From assembly GCA_900546145.1 (NCBI GenBank), contig URBN01000008.1:1-64000 (forward strand): a stretch of 64,000 nt of DNA, given 5' to 3'. Origin of the DNA: an uncultured Desulfovibrio sp. GTDB taxonomy: Bacteria > Desulfobacterota > Desulfovibrionia > Desulfovibrionales > Desulfovibrionaceae. The notes below the pieces were generated by a model. That model worked only from the letters and a program-made list of their open reading frames with translations, had not been told where the DNA came from and did no database searches. Position numbers and translations under genes: made by a program. Each line of letters begins with the position of its first letter. Position 1 is the first letter of the stretch. This document shows positions 59,025-64,000 of this stretch, piece by piece.

Positions 59025-60278
59025 ATGAAAGCGGAAATCATCTCCGTGGGTACCGAGCTTCTGCTCGGGCACACCGTCAACACGGACGCGGCCTTCATTG
59101 CGAAGGAACTGGCCGCGCTCGGCATCGACCTCATGAATGTGGAAACCGTGGGCGATAATCCCGGCCGTCTCAGGGAGGTGCTCGAAACGGCCCTTTCCCG
59201 GAGCGACCTCGTCATCACCTCCGGAGGACTCGGCCCCACCCTCGACGACCTCACAAAGAAGACCATAGCCGACACGCTGGGCCTCCCCCTCGTGGAAGAC
59301 AGGGACAGCCTCGCGAGGCTGAAGGAATACTTCGGGACGAGACCCATGCACGACAACCAGCTCGTCCAGGCCCTGCTCCCCAAAGGGGCCACAGCCCTTA
59401 AAAACACCGTGGGCACGGCGCCGGGGTGTTTTGTAGCCGCGGGAAAAGAAAAGTTCGTCATGATGCTCCCCGGTCCCCCGCGCGAGCTCAACCCCATGTT
59501 CCTGAACGAGGCCGTGCCGCTCCTTGAAAAACACACGGGCGCGGCCTTCGCCACCTATATGCTGCGCACCTTCAACCAGAGCGAGGGCGACGCGGCGCTG
59601 AAGCTCGGGGACCTCTGCACGCAGGCCAATCCCACTGTGGCCACCTATCTCGGGGCGCACAACGAGATGTTCGTGCGCGTCACGGCCAAGGGAAAGGACA
59701 AAGCTTCTGCAGAAAAGCTGGCCCTGCCTGTTGTGGAGAAGGTGAAGGAGCTCCTCGGCGACGTCATCTACGGCGTCAACGTGGAAAGCCTCGAGGAAGT
59801 AGTCGTGCACAAGCTAGCGGAGCGCCACGAGGAAGTGGCCACGGCCGAGTCCTGCACGGGCGGTCTGCTCGCCAAGCGCATCACGGATATTCCCGGATCG
59901 AGCGCAGTCTTCCGCACGGGCCTCGTGACCTACGCCAACGCTACCAAGACGCGCCTGCTGGGCGTGCCTGAGGACATGCTCAGGGAACACGGCGCCGTGA
60001 GCGAGGAAGTGGCCCGCTGCATGGCAGAGGAAGTGCGGGCACGGTCTGGCGCCGACTACGGCATCGGCATCACGGGCATAGCCGGCCCCGACGGCGGCAC
60101 GGCGGAAAAGCCTCTCGGCCTCGTCTGGATCGCTCTCGCGGCGAAGGGAAAAACCTATGTGAAGCGGCTCCTGCCCAAAGGCCGCTACCCGGGGCGCGGC
60201 CCCACGCGCCAGAAAAGCGCGGGCACGGCTCTCGACATGCTGCGCCGCTATCTCGATGGAAAACCCGTCACGGATTGA
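59025..60278 (+). CDS. cinA: CinA family protein (NMN amidohydrolase-like)
   Basis: 417 residues from ATG 59025 (AGAGGAA upstream). The N-terminal MoCF-like domain has IISVGTELLLGHTVNTDAAF and TSGGLGPTLDDLTKKTIA; the C-terminal CinA domain has ATAESCTGGLLAKRITDIPG and GITGIAGPDGGTAEKPLGLV, with the Ser/Cys-Lys region of the NMN deamidase. Such proteins salvage NMN and remove ADP-ribose-type compounds. Complete two-domain form. Confidence 0.95.
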   Translation: MKAEIISVGTELLLGHTVNTDAAFIAKELAALGIDLMNVETVGDNPGRLREVLETALSRSDLVITSGGLGPTLDDLTKKTIADTLGLPLVEDRDSLARLKEYFGTRPMHDNQLVQALLPKGATALKNTVGTAPGCFVAAGKEKFVMMLPGPPRELNPMFLNEAVPLLEKHTGAAFATYMLRTFNQSEGDAALKLGDLCTQANPTVATYLGAHNEMFVRVTAKGKDKASAEKLALPVVEKVKELLGDVIYGVNVESLEEVVVHKLAERHEEVATAESCTGGLLAKRITDIPGSSAVFRTGLVTYANATKTRLLGVPEDMLREHGAVSEEVARCMAEEVRARSGADYGIGITGIAGPDGGTAEKPLGLVWIALAAKGKTYVKRLLPKGRYPGRGPTRQKSAGTALDMLRRYLDGKPVTD

Positions 60279-60288
60279 TTTCGTATCC

Positions 60289-60323
60289 CTGCGCGGCGGA
60301 AATCCGGGCTTTCCGCCGCGCAG
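60289..60323 (+). terminator. 14-bp hairpin after cinA
   Basis: CTGCGCGGCGGAAA and TTTCCGCCGCGCAG form a 14-bp perfect stem around a 7-nt loop, 11 nt past the cinA stop. No T-run follows directly, so termination efficiency is uncertain. Confidence 0.6.
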
Positions 60324-60369
60324 GACATCTGGTACAAAAAAGGCCCTTTTTCCGGCACTCCTTGCATAA

Positions 60370-60397
60370 TTCAGACTGATTGATTAAACAGTCTGAA
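60370..60397. promoter_or_regulatory. Operator-like palindrome before the TetR gene
   Basis: TTCAGACTG (60370-60378) and CAGTCTGAA (60389-60397) are perfect complements with a 10-nt AT-rich spacer, 30 nt upstream of the regulator start. TetR proteins usually bind such a site and repress their own promoter. Confidence 0.7.
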
Positions 60398-60426
60398 AAC
60401 GAAACATTTTTCAGAGCGGGTATGCC

Positions 60427-61122
60427 ATGAATCATAAACACACGGCCGGAAAGGCCGAACAGTCAGGGGAAACGGAAGAAGCCGGCAGTGAAAACGGCCC
60501 CATCGAAGGGGTATCCGGCACGAAAGAACAGCGTCCGACCAGGAAGGCCGCCCTGCTTCAGGCGGCAAAGGAACTTTTTGGCGAGTACGGCTACGCGGAG
60601 ACCACGTTCAAGAAAATCTCGGAGCGGGCCGGCGTGGCTCTCGGCCTTCTCACGCATCATTACGGCAACAAGGAAAAACTTTTTCTCGCCTGCGGGCTGG
60701 ACGTTCTGAACCGCTTTCAGGAAAAGCTCGAGGCGGCCACGGAAGCCGCTCCCGACGGATTCTCGGCGGTCATGGCCTTCTGCCGCACGTATCTCGAGTA
60801 TTCCGTGGATCCCACCAGCAACTGGCTCGTCCTGGTGCGCTGCTCCCCCTACTCGGACATGAAGACGTCCGCAGAGCGGGATATCATGACCAGGAAGTTC
60901 CTGGAGATCCACCGCATTATCATCTCTGCCCTGGAGAGAGGAAAAGCCGACGGCAGCGTCATCGCGGCTGATCCCCATACCACGGCTCTGGTCATTATCT
61001 CGGTCATGGTCGGCGCCAACAGAACCCGGGTGCTCACGCCCTATGACAGCGGCAGTCTCTACGGGGAAACCCTGAAGTTTATCGCGAGAGCCATCGCCCC
61101 GGAGCCTTCCGGCCGAAAATAA
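60427..61122 (+). CDS. TetR-family transcriptional regulator
   Basis: 231 residues. A polar ~40-residue N-terminal extension precedes the helix-turn-helix (AALLQAAKELFGEYGYAETT, KKISERAGVALGLLTHHYGN, KEKLFLACG), the family's DNA-binding domain. The remaining ~150 residues are the helical ligand-binding part. No target gene is adjacent: cinA is upstream in the same direction and a lipoprotein gene follows after 459 nt. It probably represses itself through the palindrome at 60370-60397. Confidence 0.9.
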   Translation: MNHKHTAGKAEQSGETEEAGSENGPIEGVSGTKEQRPTRKAALLQAAKELFGEYGYAETTFKKISERAGVALGLLTHHYGNKEKLFLACGLDVLNRFQEKLEAATEAAPDGFSAVMAFCRTYLEYSVDPTSNWLVLVRCSPYSDMKTSAERDIMTRKFLEIHRIIISALERGKADGSVIAADPHTTALVIISVMVGANRTRVLTPYDSGSLYGETLKFIARAIAPEPSGRK

Positions 61123-61581
61123 AGAAGGTTATCCATTTTTTCAGACTGCCCCCCGGCTGTGCGGATGACACGGTCAGGGGGCGTTTCGTTTCACCGGGAT
61201 TCCCGCGGTCGGGAATTTTCCCCACACAGAACAGGTGCCGTTACCAGACCGGGACAGGCGCCGTCTGTCCGGCGCCGGTTTTTTCTCCATCCCCGCCTGT
61301 CTTCCGCGGGACCGGCCTCCTGACGTACATTAACAGAAAATTATACTATAGCAGGTCATTTTTTGATGTACTCCGATCCCGGACGCTCAGGCTGCGCCGG
61401 ATGAGGGGAGGCGCATCAGCGGGCGCGGCCCCGGTGAAGGCCAGTTCCCTCTGATAAGGAAAAGCCGTCTTCTTGACGCTCCGGAACCGCTGTACTAGAT
61501 TTACAAAAGTCGGAAGTGCGTGATCGGCCGTTTTCTGACGGGCCCGTACGCCCTCGCGGCAAACCTTATGCGGAGCGTCGT
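61123..61581. other. Intergenic region with terminators and a lipoprotein promoter
   Basis: No gene seen. ATTCCCG/CGGGAAT (61199-61216) followed by TTT, and GGCGCCG/CGGCGCC (61257-61276) followed by GG and six T, are plus-strand terminator candidates after the TetR gene. A TTGACG box near 61475 with TAGATT 17 nt later is a possible sigma-70 promoter for the lipoprotein gene. Confidence 0.5.
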
Positions 61582-62382
61582 ATGAAATCCAGATTCCCGG
61601 CTCTATGCTGTACCGCCCTTCTTGCGGCGGCTCTCGCCATGCCCGGCTGCGCAAGCCGTTATGGCAGCCCGATGACCAAGGTGAACTACTATCCCCAGTG
61701 CTACAGGCCGGTCCAGCAGCTCAGGGACGATGAAAACACGGTGGCGCGCTCGACAGCGGCCGGCGCCATAACGGGCGGCCTTCTTGGCGCCATCGTCGGC
61801 GGCCTGGCCTCCGGCGATGTCAAAGGCGCAGTGGCCGGCGCGGCTGTGGGCGCCACGGCAGGCGGCGTGGCCGGAAATATCTACGGGAAGAAACAGCAGC
61901 GCACGCACGATCAGCAGCTCCTGGCCCAGTACAACCGCCAGCTCGGCGCGGAGGCCGCGGCCATGGACCGCCAGACGGCAGCCGCCAATGTGGCCATCCA
62001 GTGCTACAATCAGGCCTTTAACCGGCTGGTGGCCGACTACAAGGCCGGCAGAATCACCAAAGACGAGCTCAAGGATCATTACGCCGAAATCAGAAGCGGC
62101 CTTCAGGAGACGTCCTACGTCCTGAACCAGCGCTACGACAGCATGGTGAAAAAGGACGCAGAGTACCAGCAGGTTCTCGACACGGAATATAAGGAAGCCA
62201 CGCCCGAGCAGGCAGGCCCCGTCACGGTACAGACCCCGCCCCAGGTTCAGACCCGCCGCACAGCCTCCAACTGGAAGCGGAGCGTCAGAAACGTGAAGCA
62301 GACCCATGACAAGGCCGTGAAGCAGAGTGAAAACAACGATGCCACGATCGCGAGCCTTGTCGATCAGGCCGCCAGAGTATAA
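61582..62382 (+). CDS. Glycine-zipper lipoprotein
   Basis: 266 residues from ATG 61582 (GGAG upstream; an ATG at 61516 would hide the signal). A lipoprotein signal with lipobox MPGC places the mature Cys at about residue 24. A glycine-zipper segment follows at about 68-110 (GAITGGLLGAIVGGLASGD, then AVAGAAVGATAGGVAGN), thought to insert into or associate with membrane. The C-terminal half is helical and charged, with a coiled-coil-like stretch (about 115-190). The role is unknown, probably envelope structure. Confidence 0.85.
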   Translation: MKSRFPALCCTALLAAALAMPGCASRYGSPMTKVNYYPQCYRPVQQLRDDENTVARSTAAGAITGGLLGAIVGGLASGDVKGAVAGAAVGATAGGVAGNIYGKKQQRTHDQQLLAQYNRQLGAEAAAMDRQTAAANVAIQCYNQAFNRLVADYKAGRITKDELKDHYAEIRSGLQETSYVLNQRYDSMVKKDAEYQQVLDTEYKEATPEQAGPVTVQTPPQVQTRRTASNWKRSVRNVKQTHDKAVKQSENNDATIASLVDQAARV

Positions 62383-62403
62383 TTCCTTTCAAAAGGACGC
62401 ATC

Positions 62404-62441
62404 AAAACGCCGGAATCTCATCGGATTCCGGCGTTTTTTTT
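62404..62441 (+). terminator. Rho-independent terminator after the lipoprotein gene
   Basis: AACGCCGGAAT and ATTCCGGCGTT pair around an 8-nt loop and run into eight T residues. Confidence 0.85.
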
Positions 62442-62554
62442 CGGTATGGGGGCCTGTGGAAAGCCGTTTGCCGGCAGAACCATGAGCGTGTATGATCCAT
62501 GACCGCAAGCGCGCCGCGGAGCGCCGGAAAGGCACCCGGCCGCGGAGGTATCCG

Positions 62555-64000
62555 ATGAGCATTCTTCTCACCACCAGCAGACGCAACGACATGCGTCCCC
62601 TGGCCTTCCAGGGTATGCTGGCCACCAACTGCTACGATCAGCTGAGCTCCCTGCTCAAAAGGCACGGGGACTTTCTCGCCGCGCACGGCATGCCGGACGC
62701 GGGCTCGTTCCTGGCCGAACCTGTCCACGATCCCAGGAGCGGCACCATAGACTGGTACACAAACCTCGGCGGCGAAGCCAGAAAGCTCTCCGAGCTTTCG
62801 GAAGAGGAACAGCGCGGGGTCAGCGCCACCCTGGCGCGCTACGGAAACGCCGTGCGCGCCCTGCTCGAGAGCCAGTCCGAACCGGGCCGCGGCGGCATCC
62901 CCGCTGCCGGCACGGAACTTCTGCGCCTCGCTTTCCAGCACCCCTCGGCCCTGGACGACATTTATCTCATCGACGGAAAGCCCGTGCTCATCAACTGGGG
63001 CTTTCATCCGGGCGCAGCCGGAGCGGCACCCGAGGACATCATGCGTCTCGGACTCGTGCGCGAGACGCCGGCCGTGCAGCCCAAGCCCGCGGCAGCGGTT
63101 CCGCCCGTCCCCCCCGCCGGGCCCGCAGCCGCCGCGGCGCGGCCTGCCATGACGGGATGCCTCGGCTGGCTCCTGCCCCTTCTCCTCGGCCTGCTCCTGC
63201 TCTGGCTCCTCCTGGCGGCCCTTGGCTGGCTCCCCTCGCCCCTGCCCTCTTCCTGTTTCCGCCAGGACGCGCCGGACACGAAGGCGGAGGATATGCGCCG
63301 TGACGCGCTGCAAAGCCGCGAGCAGCAGCTTCTCTCTGATCTCAGGGACCGCGCGGCGCAGTGCAAACCCGCACCAAAGGAAGATCTGCACGCCGAACGC
63401 GAGGCCGTCATTCCTCCGGAACCGCCCGCAGTGAAGCCCGAAGAGCCCAAGCAGCCGGAGAAGGAAGAACCCAAACAGGATGAGCCCTTCTTTGGCGCGG
63501 CTCCTGTCGTGCCCGAGGAACCGAAGGCGGAAAAGCCGAAGCAGGAGAAACCGAAGGCTGAGAAGCCAAAGCAGGAAAAGCCGAAGCCCGAGGTCAAGAC
63601 CGAGCCGAAGCCTGTTCCCCAGCCGAAGGCCGAACCCAAGCCCGTTCCGAAGCCGGAACCCAAGCCCGCTCCCACGCCGAAGCCGAAGCACAACGATCCC
63701 ATGAACATTCCGCCGGAGGCAGCGAAGAACAACGACGTGTCCTTCCTGGAAGGCTGCTGGACGTCCGTTACCAACCTCTTCAATAACTCCGGTGAGCCTA
63801 TCGTGGGCGAATACTGCTTCAACAAGCGTGGCCAGGGACGGCGTTTCATCCGCGAAAAGAACGGCAAACGCTGCTCCGGTGCCGTGACGGCCAGGTTCAA
63901 CGGAGGAGGCGGCAACCTTGCCATCGACTCCGCAGAAGCCCACTGCCCGGACGGAACCACCTACGTGCCCCAGCAGGTCCAGTGCCGCGGCACTGGCACC
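62555..64000 (+). CDS. SrfA-like membrane protein, truncated by window edge
   Basis: At least 482 codons, open to the last base. ATG 62555 has GGAGG seven bases upstream. Residues ~1-190 are soluble (LIDGKPVLINWGFHPGAAG is a clear segment); a strong membrane helix follows at about 207-228 (GCLGWLLPLLLGLLLLWLLL). Next comes a long Pro/Lys/Glu repeat (KPKQEKPKAEKPKQEKPKPE-type, about 300-385), typical of a periplasm-spanning stalk, then a C-terminal domain FLEGCWTSVTNLFNNSGEPI, GEYCFNKRGQGRRFIREKNG, CSGAVTARFNG with paired cysteines. This C-terminal pattern recalls SrfA of the srfABC locus, where SrfB and SrfC genes would be expected just beyond the edge. Confidence 0.6.
   Translation, partial: MSILLTTSRRNDMRPLAFQGMLATNCYDQLSSLLKRHGDFLAAHGMPDAGSFLAEPVHDPRSGTIDWYTNLGGEARKLSELSEEEQRGVSATLARYGNAVRALLESQSEPGRGGIPAAGTELLRLAFQHPSALDDIYLIDGKPVLINWGFHPGAAGAAPEDIMRLGLVRETPAVQPKPAAAVPPVPPAGPAAAAARPAMTGCLGWLLPLLLGLLLLWLLLAALGWLPSPLPSSCFRQDAPDTKAEDMRRDALQSREQQLLSDLRDRAAQCKPAPKEDLHAEREAVIPPEPPAVKPEEPKQPEKEEPKQDEPFFGAAPVVPEEPKAEKPKQEKPKAEKPKQEKPKPEVKTEPKPVPQPKAEPKPVPKPEPKPAPTPKPKHNDPMNIPPEAAKNNDVSFLEGCWTSVTNLFNNSGEPIVGEYCFNKRGQGRRFIREKNGKRCSGAVTARFNGGGGNLAIDSAEAHCPDGTTYVPQQVQCRGTGT

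Noticed and set aside
62402..63943. 513-codon minus-strand frame at the right edge
   Set aside because: The plus strand has a ribosome site, membrane helix, Pro/Lys stalk and cysteine-paired domain; the minus frame is its complement, rich in Arg/Leu/Gly.

Overview
The window looks like the chromosome of a sulfur-metabolising member of the Desulfovibrionaceae (Desulfovibrio/Bilophila/Mailhella-like, Desulfobacterota). This is inferred from moderately high G+C coding style, protein similarity recalled from that family (a ~1,180-residue PEP synthase, pyruvate carboxylase with its own biotin ligase, a phoH-pgpH-ybeY block, a tpiA-secG-rimI block) and a cluster that appears built for a C3-sulfonate. 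The genus cannot be fixed from the sequence alone.

Layout. 0-6.6 kb is accessory DNA: three genes for small exported proteins sharing one repeated domain and a common C-terminal tail, a membrane protein with a J-like N-terminus, and a graveyard holding a possible TnpB-type remnant, a ParD/ParE-type pair whose toxin has an in-frame stop, and the last 100 codons of an autotransporter barrel. 6.7-18.2 kb is housekeeping: Smr protein, secG, tpiA, rimI, suhB, mreB with a tandem-GAF protein, then an unknown 596-residue protein, rsmE, rarA and plsC. A tRNA-Pro(CGG) follows. 18.5-30.9 kb carries PEP synthase, then the phoH-pgpH-ybeY-birA-pyc run on the minus strand. Lon is at 31.2-33.6 kb.

35.2-43.6 kb is the most interesting part: suyA-suyB-tctC-tctA-tctB-larA-like-rraA-like on the minus strand, read from a good sigma-54 promoter, with a divergent GAF/AAA+/Fis sigma-54 activator and a palindrome between them. 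I read it as uptake and desulfonation of sulfolactate (TTT transporter; sulfolactate sulfo-lyase giving pyruvate and sulfite), with a LarA-type nickel racemase in place of the two dehydrogenases that racemise sulfolactate elsewhere. The pyruvate could feed Pyc and PEP synthase encoded 15 kb away; the sulfite would be a respiratory electron acceptor, although no sulfite reductase lies in this window.

43.7-48.7 kb has an IS256-type remnant and two fused redox proteins: an exported SUMF1-like/flavodoxin fusion and a DUF4405-like membrane domain joined to two aldo/keto reductases. 49-64 kb returns to housekeeping (gatB, nadK, hemC, cinA, a second Lon-like protease, a class V aminotransferase), with an unknown DUF89-like protein, a SIS protein lacking GmhA catalytic residues, a TetR regulator with its own palindrome, a glycine-zipper lipoprotein and, running off the right edge, a SrfA-like membrane protein. 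I saw no CRISPR array, rRNA, prophage or intact insertion sequence.
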